A stretch of 64,000 nucleotides of DNA from Phoenix dactylifera (lineage: Eukaryota > Streptophyta > Magnoliopsida > Arecales > Arecaceae): contig NC_052404.1 of the NCBI RefSeq assembly GCF_009389715.1, forward strand, positions 6,346,745 through 6,410,744, in the 5' to 3' direction. Of this stretch, positions 49,701 through 61,587 are shown piece by piece. The position numbers and the translations under genes were made by a program. The notes below the pieces were generated by a model, which saw only the letters and a list, made by a program, of their open reading frames with translations, was not told where the DNA came from and did no database searches. Position 1 is the stretch's first letter. Each line of letters starts with the position of its first letter.

Positions 49701-52700
49701 TCAGAAGACCGTTACAATTCTACCATTAGGCTACCTCTCACAAACTTTAACTCTCTTGAAACTACTCATTCCTCCCATGATTTCTGCAGCCTCAAGAGTC
49801 AAGCCTCTTCAAAAATCAATTACTCTCCCCAGCAAAACATAAAAAGTAAATCACAGTGGATTGTTAAGACCCATCTCTCTTTCACTTGCTATGCCAATTT
49901 ACTTCATTTTTGTATTAATTTTTCATTCAATGCAGTTGACAATTCCGTATTCTTTCTTTTTTCAACTTTGTTGGTTTATAAAGTACTCTATTTACGTACA
50001 AATGCCTAGAGAAATAGTCATGCATAAACTAAAATATTACTATTGAAATTGAACATTAGATTTCAATAATCATAACACAACATATTATTCAGTTATCAGA
50101 ATTAATTATATAATATATATACTAATCAAATTTTATAGGGGCCATTGGTGCAATGGTAAAAAGCTTAGGCTCACAAGCGCAATGGCGCGGGTTCAAGTCT
50201 TGGGGCAACCGCTTTGTACAAAAAATGCCAAAGGTTAGGTTTCTCCCAAGTCCGCCCCTCCCAAGATCCTAGATTGTCAGGGCAATAACAACATAACTGT
50301 CTTTATTGATCAAATTTTCTAATTTTAATCATTTGTTATCATGTTGCCAACCAATGAATTTCAATTCATCTTACTTAAGATATCTCCTGAAACACGCACC
50401 AACTATTAACTCAACTACCAATCAATTTGTTATAAATTGAACTTCTTAGTTCACTTTACCAATAAAAGAATTGCATAATTTGCATTATTTTTTTCTCAAG
50501 ATAGCTTGCATTGGATTTTGTATAGGAAGCCAATTTTTTTGGTTTTCATTGTTATAGTGAAATGTCATAGTGAGCATTCTACATTCCGCATTCATTTTAT
50601 GCTACTAATAACATGTTCTAAGTGATAGTAAATAATCTTTGAGCTCATAGTTATTTTCACTAAATTATAACAATATTAAGCTCTTACAAATGGGATTATA
50701 TAGGATGTTCACATCATAAGATTTGGTCATGTTTAAGTTGTTTCCGTTAAGAATATTCATTTGACCATAAATATATATTAAGTTCCTGCTAAAATAAACC
50801 AAAACTGAGAGTTGAAACCTTACTAAGTCTCCTAATTCATTCTCGTTTACCTCTGCCCTCTTCTTCCTTCACCTGTGGCTCCACTTCCCGTACATCTCCT
50901 CCCCTCTGCCCTCTCTTCCTCCTTCACAACCTCTTTCTTCTTCTGCTCCCACTTCCTTTGCCCTGTCTCGATCTCATCCTCCTCCTTCCCTACTCTTCTT
51001 TTGCTTCTCCCACCTCTTCCTCCCCTTGCTTACATCCCTGTACCCATCTTCTATGCCTCCTCTCGACCTTATCAGCCTCTTCCCTGATCCTTCTTCTTCC
51101 TTCTCTTTCACTCCTCTAATTTTCTTTCTAATTGACTAATTTATTTCTAAATCTTTACTTTTTTTATTTAAGGATTTTGTTTACTTATGTAATATTTTTT
51201 AAACTCAATCTAGGAACCAGAAAGTACTTGGCAATCTGCATGCCACAATTGTTCTTTAGAACTGCAAGATGAGCAGCTTAACAAGCTTACTATTGTTGTA
51301 AAGGATTTTATATGAAGGATTTGATAGTCAATGTTTCATATATGATGTTAAAAAAAATAAGTTTTCTTACACTATGGCTTTTCTATGAGTTTCTTGAGTC
51401 ACTGAACTCCAAGGTAACATTAGTGGATGTTTGGTTGCTAGCAAATTAAAATTTTAACAAGAGTTGTACAGAGATGAAACAACAGCAAACTCGGTTACAT
51501 TTAAGAGTAATGATCGGCCCAACCGCCCTCAGCTGCTGCAACTCATACAAAGTCATACAACACTAAGCCAGTTTGCAACATTTTGGCTTTCCATTACAAT
51601 TGGGTGACACGTGACTCTTCACTCAACAACAAGACAAGCATTAGAAAAGGACAGCTGTAACAAGTGAGCTTGCAAGAAACCAGGCATATAAAATCACTTC
51701 ATTTTTGTAGAAAGTTTTTGAAAAGGATTTACTGAGCTGAGAATCAAAGATATTATGTGGAACACATTGAACTAAAGGACCTTAACATAGTAAACTTATA
51801 GGACAGAATTTAGTGGAGATTGTTCTTCATTCATATGACAAAAAAGATTTGGAGGTATGCTTTTGAAACAATGTATTCTTAAGTTTTATCATTCCACACC
51901 ACAAAAATATGATTTTCTGCAAGCAAAAATTACCACAAAGATACAATTTTCTTCAAGCAAAAATTACCCAGTAAAATTTCATGGAAAGAAAGAGATCAAG
52001 GTATCCTAAAGGGATGCTTGCGCAATAATTACTAGCTCAGAAGATCACCTATCTAAGTAAATAGAAGGGTAAACAATTGATGGATCATAAAGTGGAGATT
52101 GCATGAGAACGAGGTGAATACAAATGGCAAATGGCAGCCTTTTCTGTTTTGCTTTTAACTTTTACGTGTATTCAATCCAAAAGAATTAAATCTAAGCAAT
52201 CATACATGCATCAATCAGGTTTGTGTCCGCTATGGTACCGGTACGAATCAGTACTGGAAAAAAAACAAAGGGGGGGCTATTTCACCCTTTTTTGCCCAAT
52301 ACAGGTCGATACTGGTCCATACCAATACCATACTAGAGCGACATCAGCAGGTGCCTGTTTGCACCAGTTGGTTCAAGCCAGCATCCAGAAAGCAGCCTTT
52401 CACCAGCCAGTTCAGTAATAGCAGCTATTGATCATTACTTGAATCTTTGACACAATCTTTTATATTGTTGCTTTGACACCAATCTCTTTTCGCTCTTGGA
52501 CTATAGGGGCTTCGCATTTCTGAAATCCGTATTTTTGTTTTTTGAATAGATTTCCATCTTATCAAACCACTTTTCCAAAAAGCCAAGAATTGAAAATGAT
52601 TTTTACAAAATTCATATATTTATTATTGGGAACCTTCCAACTTATGCTCCGCATATAATTGCATAAGAATATGGTCACAAGTTTGGCATTCTGGAATACT

Positions 52701-55700
52701 TCGGCTAGAGATAATCATTCAGAATCCATAAAGAATTTGACAAATTCATCAAAAATTCTGAAAGAGTTCAGATAACCAAGAATTAGAAAAAATAGTAACA
52801 CTGGAGAAAATGATATTTCTAAGATATTTATAAACTTTTAATTTAAAATAACTATAGGATAAGTAAAAAAATAACAAGTAATAGCAAAAAGCACCAGTGT
52901 TAGCAACAATATATGATATCATTAATTTGCAGTATATTTTTTTAAAATTAATCATGAGTAACTCAGGAATAAATCATAAAATTCGTGTATAATTCGAGAA
53001 TTGAATAGTTCTGAATTGATTCATTTTTGGAGAATAATTTGGAGAATCATTCAACCAAGACAAAACTAAAAAGAAATCAAGAAATTTTTAATAATTCATA
53101 GAATATTGTAACTCCACAAGAACCAAAGCGGGCAATCAATGTTAGTCAGAGAATTCAATTTTTTGAGTTCCTAAAGTGACAACACTATTACACACTAGAA
53201 TATGACGTAACTGAACGCATTTGTAGCATCACAGGATAGTGTACCACCTCAACAACTAGAAGTGTCAACACTTTACATGGATTTTTAGCATGTCGCCAAA
53301 GGGCATCAGATGCAAGTGATGGCTCTATGTTTCCATATAGTTTAAAGGTGTCCTTGACACTTCTATCATGTGCCACATCATTACCCTTTTCTCTCCGATG
53401 TAAAATATCATGAATAGAAGTTTTTGGGAAGGATTATTCATGAATCAATCAGTCTAGCAATCTTTTATGTATATTTTTTATGCGCTTATATTGTAGTGTT
53501 CCCAAGTCCAGTCTTTTTCAAGGTTGAAGTGTTACTACTTCCAAACACCTGGAAACCTTGCATATGTACCCGTCCCTTAGCATGTTAGGTTCAGGCCATG
53601 ACTTACATGATGATGTTTTTATTCCAAATAGCACCAATTCGCACTATTAATAATGATCTATAATTGCATAAGATGCACAAAAATCAAGAAACAAAGGTCT
53701 TGAAGTCTTCTAGTCTACACATCATAGTCGTTAAGCGACATATTTTGAAAATGGTAAATTTACTTGGGTTTCCCACAAACCAGCTGAAAGTAGGGGCAAA
53801 AGTGTTTAAACATGTGCAGCTGAAGAATAAGAATATATATTCACAGTTTTTAATTGGAAAATCAGGCAAAACAGTATTTGGCAAAGCTATTATATGGCAT
53901 GGAACATGCATGCTACTTGAAAAAAAATCAACTTCTCAACTGAACAGTACACCTCAAATGTCTATAACTCTATATATAATGAAACATCGACCATACATTA
54001 ACATTCAAGATACAACAAAATATTCTTTAAAATTTAAAGTAAACTACAAAATATAATTTAAAATTTACAGTAAACTACAAAATATAATTTAAAATTTAAA
54101 GTAAACTCTTTCAGTAGCAGCAAGGAATGGTATAAAATAGTTATTCACTCTATATGCCCAAATATAATCACAGCTAAATTTGTATTCAGGAAAGCACATG
54201 ATTTAATCATGCCTACTTTACATGCCCAAGAAATAATAATTTCATGATAAGGTAGAAGAAAAATTAATAGAGTAAGAGTAAAAGAACATAATCTAACCTC
54301 CCCAGCAATCCCATATTTAGCACACTCGATAGCAAGGCGTGTTGCCCGACCTATACTCTCTTTTGTTCTTGTTAATTTACAAAGCAAAGCTTCAAAAGAT
54401 TTCCTTGCAGCATTTGCTTCTACATAGTCAGTTAATTTGCTTAAGCTTTTCTGTCGCAGACCACCAGGAGGACTTCTGCTACTATTTCTTAGATGCTGAA
54501 GCCTATCATCTATAGCAGATGTATGATTGATCATGGGATTTGAAGGTGAACCTTTTCCAAAAGAATCTTCCTTATAGCCTAAAAATGGACTTATCACAGC
54601 CTCAACCTTATAATCTACAGAGTTATCAGACAATGAAGTAGACCGAGACGAAAGTCGCTTAGCCAGGGCAGCAGCAATCAAATCTTTCATGGGTGTCAAA
54701 TCAGGAGAAATACACTGATCCCTTGAAGTTACTCTGCATCTGACTTCCCTTGCAACATCCTCCCTATAATGCCAAGATAAAAAATGCTATTAATGAATTG
54801 GAATGAAAATTTCTAAGTAAATCAGCTTATTGGGAGGGGGGAAAAGACACATCTTAAGGTGCAAATGTAAAGCTTCATTATCAGGTTAAAATATATGTAC
54901 ACAGGTGTATTTCCTGACAATTGTCTCAGGATCATTCCCGTGCATCTGACACCATTATGTCAGTTAGTATCTTGTTTAATAAAATCCCACAGATGAGAAA
55001 ATAATATCTATAAACTATCACAAAAACATCACCTCATCACTGTGTCCCAGTTTTTCCCACACTTTCCCACAAAACCTTTTCCTTCCATCTGCATGTTCCT
55101 CAAATTCCTGTTTCTTTTTCCATTTCATCTCCCATAAGATTGATGCTACAAGTAGTTGCCTAACTGAGAATGATGATCTAACATGTCATTTTTACTGTTC
55201 ATCTTGATGGGAAGATTCCAGCCATGCATCTATTTAGTTATCAGGGGTATCAGCAACACTAGTTCCAGTCAATGATTTAATTGTGTCCAGACCAGCCACA
55301 CTGGATCATACTAATAAGTTACCAGTAATGCTACTGTACCAACACATGGTTTTTACCTCTATTTACTGCTCAGAGACTAATCAAAGCATTTACAAGTTTG
55401 TGATTGCAGGATCAGACCTAGCTTGCAAGTATAAACATATTTGAAGAAAAAAAACTTACATGTCATGGGTTTGAGCGTCTTCATCGGATTGAATGCTAGA
55501 AGACTTTGTAGGCCTAGATGTCCCACTTTTTGTAGAACTGCCATTTGTAGTAGATATAATCATGAAAGCTCCAAAAGGAGAGAAGGAAGCACTTCTCCCT
55601 TTAGTATTCAAAACAGAGGTTGGCATCTGTGTGGTTGGTTCTGCTGTTTGGTCTCCACTTATATTGCCCATAGGAGAATGCGGGCATTTCTCTTCTGGTT

Positions 55701-57595
55701 GCAGAATCTCATTCCCATTTACTTTTCCTAAAGATGACGATAATTGATCAGGCATATCTTCACAGTTAGTCAGATTAAACTTCTTCTCAGTTAACCTGAA
55801 AGAACAAGGTTGCATAATCTTGTCATGTATATCAGCGTCAACTATTTTAGACATAGATGACCTATCACAGCTTTTAACATCCACAAGGATTTCATTGCAA
55901 TGTTTATCCTGAGGATTCCTTAAATCTTCAGAATTGATGTCATCAGTTTTCACTTCTGAAGAAGCCATTGTAGGTGCATCCAAATTTTGTGAGCACAATC
56001 CAGATGCACTCATGTTAAATGCAATACATTCAGAAGAGTGGGTATCATGCAATCTTGCCGCGCTCTCAATGTTCCCATAAGGAGAAAGATGGAGAGAACT
56101 TGTCTTGGGAGATACCATGCAGCCATTGGGCATCATTTCCATTGCCCTTGGGGCTTCAGGACAATCAACCGTAGCTTCAGCAGCATGGGCGGACATAGCT
56201 TCCAAAGCACGATGTAGACGTTTTGATGGAGGCAAAGCTGCTTCAACATCTAATGTAAAACCCTTCAATTGATACTTTTTAGACTTCCATAGCATAAGAT
56301 CTCTTCCTGAAGGAAGAGAACAATCATTTATTGGGGATGAATTTGAGTCTTCCTTGACCCCTAGAGATGTCCCATTGGGAAGACAATTATTTCCAGGACT
56401 GGTGGATGTAGAACATTTATCACAATTATTTATCATCACCGTCACTTCTGATTTGTCATTAGTGCCAAGAAGATCATCAAACTGTTTCTCCTCTACAAGT
56501 GGTTTACCCATTCGAACCCTTGCTCTTTTCACCAAAGGAAGGTGTTTGTCTCCATCTGCTTTACGATCTATTTCACTTATTGCGCTACGAGAATTTGGAG
56601 AGACTGTACAGCTTCGACTTGGATCAACCTGCACTTGTGTATACTTGTCCAATCTAGCACATTCTGTACTATTAGATGCCCGCTTCCTGTTTGGTTTCCT
56701 TTTTTTCCTAAAGATCACCGTCTTCATGGGGAGGTCAAGTTGGCCATTCTGCCTAACTTCATTCTCCAGGCACCCATTTGCAGTGACTTCAATTTTACTA
56801 GGATCAAGTACAGCCTCTTCATTCAGATTATTGGCTTCATATTTTGTTGCAGCTATTTCAGATATAGTATCCTCTCTGCTACCATTTCTAGGCAAACTGG
56901 CAGTAACCGGCACAGCCGGATCATGGAAATCTGAGGTATATGGCATGTTTTCAGCACTCTTATTTATCATAGACTCTTCCTGCACTCCATCAGTAGTCAC
57001 ATTATCACCAGCTGAGTCAGAATCATTACGTAGCATATCTGACTCTTTAACTTCTGGGGGATCACCAGTACAATTTCTAGACCTTCGAAGGGATGTTAAT
57101 CTTTTCTGAGAAATAAAACTCTGGGGTGGAGCATCTATCGATCTCTTTTTCCTTGAAGTTGTAATAGTAACCAAAGCACTCAGCTCATGTTGATCAAGGA
57201 TCGAGACCCTCTCAGCTGGCTCATCAATTGCAGGATTTAAATTGTGAGGATTGCCTTCCTTTGAGGTTGCAGAAATTTCTTCAGAACTGAATACATCATG
57301 GCTTGCTATCGCACATATGGCAGCTGACTTCTGGTCATCTGCAATATGAGAACTATGTTCTGGGCTCTTTTTAAAAGAATTACTTCTATTAGTTTCCAAA
57401 TTTCCATCATTTGGTGCAATGTTCTCATCCCTCGAAATAAACTCATCACAGATCTGCTTCTTTAAAGTTTCATAGACATCAATTATTTCATCAACTGCAC
57501 GGACAAAATCAGCTCCTTTACCCTGGCGCTTAACTAAAAGAGCTTTCTTTTTCTCCTCCGTGAAAGCTTCAATATCAGCATAGTTGCAGAAGGCT
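37790..57595 (-). CDS. HUA2-like protein (ENHANCER OF AG-4), 5' end missing
   Basis: Nine exons on the - strand: 57595-55460, 54763-54298, 46232-46124, 46028-45916, 45801-45614, 39308-38840, 38753-38285, 38177-38001, 37815-37790. Phases agree throughout and give about 1383 residues plus stop TAA. The first exon in the window starts at AFCNYADIEAFTEEKKKALL, the segment that follows the PWWP domain in this family. A long disordered region follows, with the conserved RKKRKPNRKRAS and EAALPPSKRLHRALEAMSAH. The CTD-interacting (RPR) domain spans exons 2-5 (RKSFEALLCKLTRTKE, YRRVDLFFLVDSITQCS, VLRLWLERKTLPESTIRHHI). The C-terminus is Pro-rich (PPPLPSSPPPLPPPC) and ends GYWRPR. HUA2 proteins are nuclear regulators of RNA processing and flowering-time/floral genes. 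PWWP exon(s) must lie beyond 64000. Confidence 0.93.
38178..38284 (-). other. Short intron with alternative C-terminus if retained
   Basis: 107-bp intron of the HUA2-like gene, donor TTCGG|GTGGGA, acceptor TGTGCAG|GTCC. If retained, the frame runs ten codons further and stops at TAG 38255-38253 (ends LYVQQEL), which would remove the conserved GPPSDPPPIPC through YWRPR tail. Confidence 0.75.
40397..40605 (+). repeat. 108-bp tandem duplication
   Basis: Two copies containing ACTTGGCACCAAGAGATG and CAAGGTAAGTCCGCATCT, starting near 40397 and 40505, with moderate divergence. Confidence 0.8.
41314..42006. repeat. 350-bp tandem duplication
   Basis: Copy 1 41314-41663 and copy 2 41664-42006. Both begin AATATATGCCTCAAAAGAAA and end CCAAGGGGTAACAAACCTCA. 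They differ at roughly one position in twenty or fewer plus small indels, so the duplication is fairly recent. Confidence 0.9.
42024..42048. repeat. CA microsatellite
   Basis: Twelve or so AC units directly after the 350-bp duplication. Confidence 0.9.
42190..42910. repeat. 360-bp tandem duplication, LTR-like
   Basis: Copy 1 about 42190-42550 and copy 2 about 42551-42910, period 360. Shared landmarks are CAAACCTG-ATG-TGTAGT, ATACTATTTATT-GGCCTC, AATCCTGGAAGAA-GTTAC and GCCAGGAGCT. The texture is like part of a plant LTR, but no coding region accompanies it. Confidence 0.85.
45556..45600. repeat. GA microsatellite next to a splice donor
   Basis: Two GA runs (45556-45578 and about 45587-45600) lie just downstream of the exon ending at 45614 in transcript direction, where they read as CT repeats. 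Confidence 0.9.
45802..45915 (-). other. GC-AG intron in the HUA2-like gene
   Basis: The 114-bp intron has the donor CTCAAG|GCAAGA instead of GT, with acceptor ATAAAG|GTTTTG. Protein continuity (RRQCLK then VLRLWLER, an uninterrupted CID segment) fixes this junction. AAG|GCAAGA matches the strong flanking consensus that GC donors usually need. A C-tract lies at 45847-45857. Confidence 0.85.
46650..47035 (+). repeat. GC-rich foldback element, long copy
   Basis: It starts near CCGTAACGGTTGCCCGGCGG and ends near GGGACGGTTCCACATTCC. The left half is purine-rich (GAGAAGGAGAAAAGAAAGAG, GCGAGCGGGGGAGGGAAGG) and the right half is its approximate reverse complement (CCTCCCTTCCCCGCTCGC, TCTTTCTTTCTC). 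A C-rich centre, including sixteen Cs at 46885-46900, separates them. The left half also contains two copies of AAAAGAGAAAACCTGCCGGA. It can fold into a long imperfect hairpin. Non-coding. Confidence 0.75.
47801..47854 (+). repeat. GGGA microsatellite with G-quadruplex potential
   Basis: Roughly a dozen GGGA units with one GGGGGA interruption, giving far more than four G3 tracts with 1-nt loops on the + strand, which is the template strand of the HUA2-like transcript. Confidence 0.9.
50135..50308 (+). mobile_element. tRNA-derived SINE with target duplication
   Basis: About 174 bp. A Pol III A-box-like TTGGTGCAATGGTAA (50145) and a B-box-like CGGGTTCAAGTC (50189) are spaced as in tRNA-derived SINEs. 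A tRNA-unrelated body follows (CGCTTTGTACAAAAAATGCC, GTCCGCCCCTCCC), similar in layout to Au-type SINEs. ATCAAATTTT occurs directly before (50125-50134) and after (50309-50318), a 10-bp target duplication. It is an insertion within the HUA2-like intron. Confidence 0.85.
52225..52385 (-). repeat. GTAC-rich element, inverted copy
   Basis: Contains GGTACCGGTACGAATCAGTACTGG, GTCGATACTGGTCCATACC and CCATACTAGAGCGACAT. In reverse orientation it ends in GCGGACACAAACCT, comparable to the AACCTTG end of the other copies. Non-coding. Confidence 0.55.
54026..54107. repeat. 31-bp tandem repeat, 2.6 units
   Basis: Units start at 54026, 54057 and 54088 with TTTAAAATTTAAAGTAAACT; the last unit is partial. 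Confidence 0.9.
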
Positions 57596-58037
57596 CTGCA
57601 TAACCAAATACCACACCAACAAGATTATAATAAAGAAGACTACAAAGGCCTAAGCATTGATATTCAAATCAAAAAGTACAATGACTGAATTATTGACTGA
57701 GCTACAACAAGCAGGCATTGAAACAAAAAAAAATTTCAAAGAAAATGAATGCTGGCACCATTGGAAAGTAAACTCATGACCAATAAGTTCATTTATGACA
57801 ACAAAGTTTTGCAGTTAGTAATTCAAATATTCAAAGTTAACAATGTCTCAATGGTAAACCAAGTGTCACGCAGACAACATGAACGAAATGCCACAACTTA
57901 TACAGATTATATATTTTACAACACTAAAACAAACTAACACACATGTAAAGACTAAAACACAAATTATATAGATTACATGTTTTACAACGCAAAACACATG
58001 AGCGATCCTTTCGTAGGCGTTTGTCCCCAATTGGATC

Positions 58038-58549
58038 AAGGAAGTGCTTCTCTGAAGTTACTCCCTGTTCATCTGTATCCACCATAAAAGAGCCAAGGAA
58101 TTTCAAGTTCATCCTTGATGTATGTCCAATACAATGACATTATGGCATGCTTTATAACATATTGCACCTATACTCTTTCATTATTATGCATGTGTTGTAA
58201 AGCATATAATCTATGTAATTTGTGTGTTTTAATCATGTTTTGTATTTGTGTTTTTCTTCTGTATGTGCGTGCGTGAGCGCACATAAGATACAACACATGA
58301 TTTATATCTTACATATTTTACAATACAGAAGAAAAACACAAATACAAAACATGATTAAAACACACAAATTACATAGATTATATGCTTTACAACACATGCA
58401 TAATAATGAAAGAGTATAGGTGCAATATGTTATAAAGCATGCCATAATGTCATTGTATTGGACATACATCAAGGATGAACTTGAAATTCCTTGGCTCTTT
58501 TATGGTGGATACAGATGAACAGGGAGTAACTTCAGAGAAGCACTTCCTT
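58038..58549. repeat. Perfect 227-bp inverted repeat with 58-nt spacer
   Basis: Arms 58038-58264 and 58323-58549 are exact reverse complements over their full 227 bp, checked base by base. The spacer (58265-58322) itself contains a TAAGATA/TATCTTA pair. Just left of the arm, 57900-57993 carries diverged direct copies of an arm motif (AAATTATATAGATTACATG then TTTACAAC). The flanks at the outer ends differ. A transcript would fold into a near-perfect long hairpin. Confidence 0.95.
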
Positions 58550-59029
58550 TGTTCAGAGAAGGACAGCGGATGTCAAGTTGAAAACACGATTAACATAACG
58601 GTGAATTTATAAACTGGTATTCAGACAACAATTGATAGTAAAGATTAGCCACACTGAAGAAGATATTACATGCAATTTATAAGGGATGTGAATCATCAAT
58701 TGATAGATGACACAACTTTCAGCAGTACTGAAATAGGAAAAGCTGACCGGTTCTCTAGCACACATGTTAAGGACCAGTTAGAATGAACACGAATCAACAC
58801 AATAACATACAACATCCACATCAAATATCAGATAGAGAACCAAAATGTTGAATGAACCAAAATATTGAATGCATCACAATATCAGATTTAAAGCCAGCAT
58901 CGAGTCCTAACTGCTTTCTTGTATTCTATATTAAAAAGATTATTAAAAAGAAATGAGAAAAGAAATACAGTCATAACATCTTTTGTGCTCCTATTCGCCA
59001 CTGAATATAATGCAATGATAGGTAAAGAG

Positions 59030-59495
59030 TGGACATCAAGGACAGCGGAACCAGTACCGAGTTCCAAGCATCATACCGGTTGCCCGGCGGGACGAGTTGG
59101 TACGGGCCCGTACCGACACATTTTCTACGGCGGGGGAGAGGGAGAATAAGAGAGGAAAAGAAAGCGGGGAAAGAAGGGAGAGGGAGAGGAGGCAAGAGAA
59201 AGGGCGTCCGAAGCCGGCCGGCGGAAGCCGGGGAGCCTCCGCACGGAGGAGGTGCAGACCGAAGAGACGTGGAGTCTCCTCAACTTCTGCCAGCCGCCCC
59301 GGCCAACCTCTCTCTTCCCTCCTCTCCCTCTCCCTCCCCCTCCCCCTCCCTTCCCCACTCTCTCTCTCTCTCTTTTTCTCTTCTTCTTCCCTCCAGCGAG
59401 GCGTCTCGATTTCAATGGCGGAACCGTCCCGGTCCACCACTGGTACGACCCGAGATGCTCCAAATGGGGTGGTTCGGGACCGTTCCGCAAACCTT
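59030..59495 (+). repeat. GC-rich foldback element, longest copy
   Basis: The left part has CCGGTTGCCCGGCGGGACG, shared almost exactly with the 46650 copy (CGGTTGCCCGGCGGCACG). GGTACGGGCCCGTACC palindromes come next, followed by a purine-rich arm (about 59130-59205) and a matching pyrimidine-rich arm (about 59310-59400). The right end is GGTTCGGGACCGTTCC then AACCTTGG. Non-coding; the 201-aa and 143-aa frames across it are compositional. Confidence 0.75.
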
Positions 59496-61587
59496 GGTGG
59501 ACATGTTCATCCCATATTACGTTTTTAAAAACAAAAAGACAATGAGTATCAGGAAAATATTGTATAAAAAACCAATCTGCCAATGTGGAAACTCATACAA
59601 ATTATTTGCCATTTCTCCTTGCAAACTACTCTAATGAAGGACATGAGCACATGGAATTACATATCGAATATAATAGTAAATAACAGCTAGTTCCAGACCT
59701 CCAAATGCACCAGCATGCATGATAATAATATATCAAGTATCAACACTGCTTGTAAGAGTATAAATATAAGGCACAAACAAGGCCAAAACAACATCCATAA
59801 CAATTTGAGACCCTACAAAATACTCTGTGGCACTAAAGAGCAAGATGATGTCTTGCTTTTTCACTTCCAGGAAATGACAGAACCCCGGTATGCCAAAAAA
59901 AGGGGAAAAAATAAGGTCTGTGGCATATCGAGGAAATTCCAATGAATGGAAAAAATGGGAGTGATAGTAAGCGAACAAAAATCCATATCAAAACTAAAGA
60001 TATATGGACCTTAAAGTTAAATGGGCACCAATACAAAGGAGGATCATATGAGAAAGCAAGTCTTCAAACACAAGTCAATGATGAACCTAGCAAGTGCTAA
60101 AGGACTATTGTAATATATCTGAACAATCAGAACACTCATAAGGGAAACCAAACAGACACCCAAGAACAGTCTTGAGGAGAAAGTTCAGAAAATTATGCAA
60201 TAGAATTACACGAGAGAATGAGAATATAAAGCAATCAACAAGCTAAAAATCAAACCATCCAAAATGAAGATGCCTTGAGCAAAAGCATAGCGGCAAATCT
60301 GCTAAAAATGAAATGACTATAACTAAAGATTCGAGGACAAAGCAGTGGGCTGAATTCTAAAGATAGTTCTAGTTAAAATTAGAGGGGTATCTAGTGACAG
60401 AAAATAGCATACCAGATGAAAGGAACTGCTCAATATGTTCACAGCAAGAAAATCAAAATGCACAAAAAAGTATGAAGATCCCCATCTGATGGAATCTGGT
60501 AATGGTTTTCCTTGATAGAGACCTAGAATGATGCCCCAGCAAGCATAACAAATATTAAAAACATCAGGTGATACAAAAGCCTTTAATGAAGCATGCATAA
60601 TAAAAAACACGATAGAGAACAAGGGATCCTAAGATCATAAGGAATTTGATCGAGTAAGAAGAAAAATTCTAATTGAATTTCAGTAAAGAAGAAAGCAAGT
60701 GCCCTACTTTCCTATGAGCCAGATATAGTCAAAGACAAGCAAGTGCTCTACCCTCCTATAAGCCAAATATAGTTAAAGAAAATCTGTAATAACACATTAG
60801 CCAATGCGCTTAAATTGAAACAGAGTCTTAAGACTAAGCAAAGTATAAGACAATGAAACTATGTCATTTTCCACAGCTAGTCAAATCAGTACGGAGAAAA
60901 AGCAGAAAATAGCAAGATAAGCAAGTGATCGTGGTAGTACGAGCACCCCAAGCTTTACAATCATCTCCAATATAATAGAAATCTAGCATTACACACACAG
61001 AAGGAGGAGCAATAGTACATATAGCAAGATCTAGCAGACTAACAGTAGCAAATTCACAAAAGAATATAAAACATACGAGACATCATAAAATTAAAAAAAA
61101 ATCATGTGACAGCTGAAATTTGAAAATTGACAGCCAAATTTAACGAGCAATAAACCCAAATCAGTAGGGTAGACCTGCACGTGATGTAACACCAGAATAG
61201 CCAAAAGACTGGGGAATGGAAAGAAAGGTTCAAAGCATTAGATGTCATGTTTTAGCCAGATATAGAGAACAACATCCACTAGATCCAATTATCAAAGAGT
61301 CTATATCACAAAAGGAGAAAAATAACTATTAGGATTCAAGAATCAAAGAGTGCATAAAAAAAGAATCACATTTGGAGTTGTTGGAGAGCTTTTGAAGAAC
61401 CAATTATAAATGTCCTCACTTCAAGAAGGCTCCCATGCTAGAGGGAACCACATAAAGCTACACCTCTTGTGCATCCATCAAGTGCAAACAAGACAAACAA
61501 ATAGTGGGCTCAAGTAGAAAGCTGCAACTCTCTACGAAAGGCATTTTCACTTGAGTAATAGCAAGAAGAGGCAGCAAAGTACAAACC

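Larger units (their letters stand above)
46233..54297 (-). other. HUA2-like intron, 8.1 kb, splitting the CID domain
   Basis: Donor GGGGAG|GTTAGA, acceptor CTTTAG|GTAG. It holds a foldback element (46650-47035), a G-rich microsatellite (47801-47854), a SINE (50135-50308), a CT-rich stretch near 50860-51115, a GTAC-rich element (52225-52385) and a 31-bp tandem repeat (54026-54107). The other parts are AT-rich without recognisable genes. Confidence 0.85.

Noticed and set aside
50141..50215. Possible tRNA gene
   Set aside because: A and B boxes are present but no acceptor stem or full cloverleaf can be drawn, and a target duplication brackets a longer body, so it is a SINE.
56354..57109. 251-aa + strand frame
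   Set aside because: Antisense of the large HUA2-like exon, which has conserved protein motifs and valid splice sites.
60323..60622. 99-aa - strand frame as a candidate PWWP exon
   Set aside because: Hydrophobic, lacks the GD-LV-AK-G and P-W-P-A pattern, and has no convincing splice sites in the right phase.
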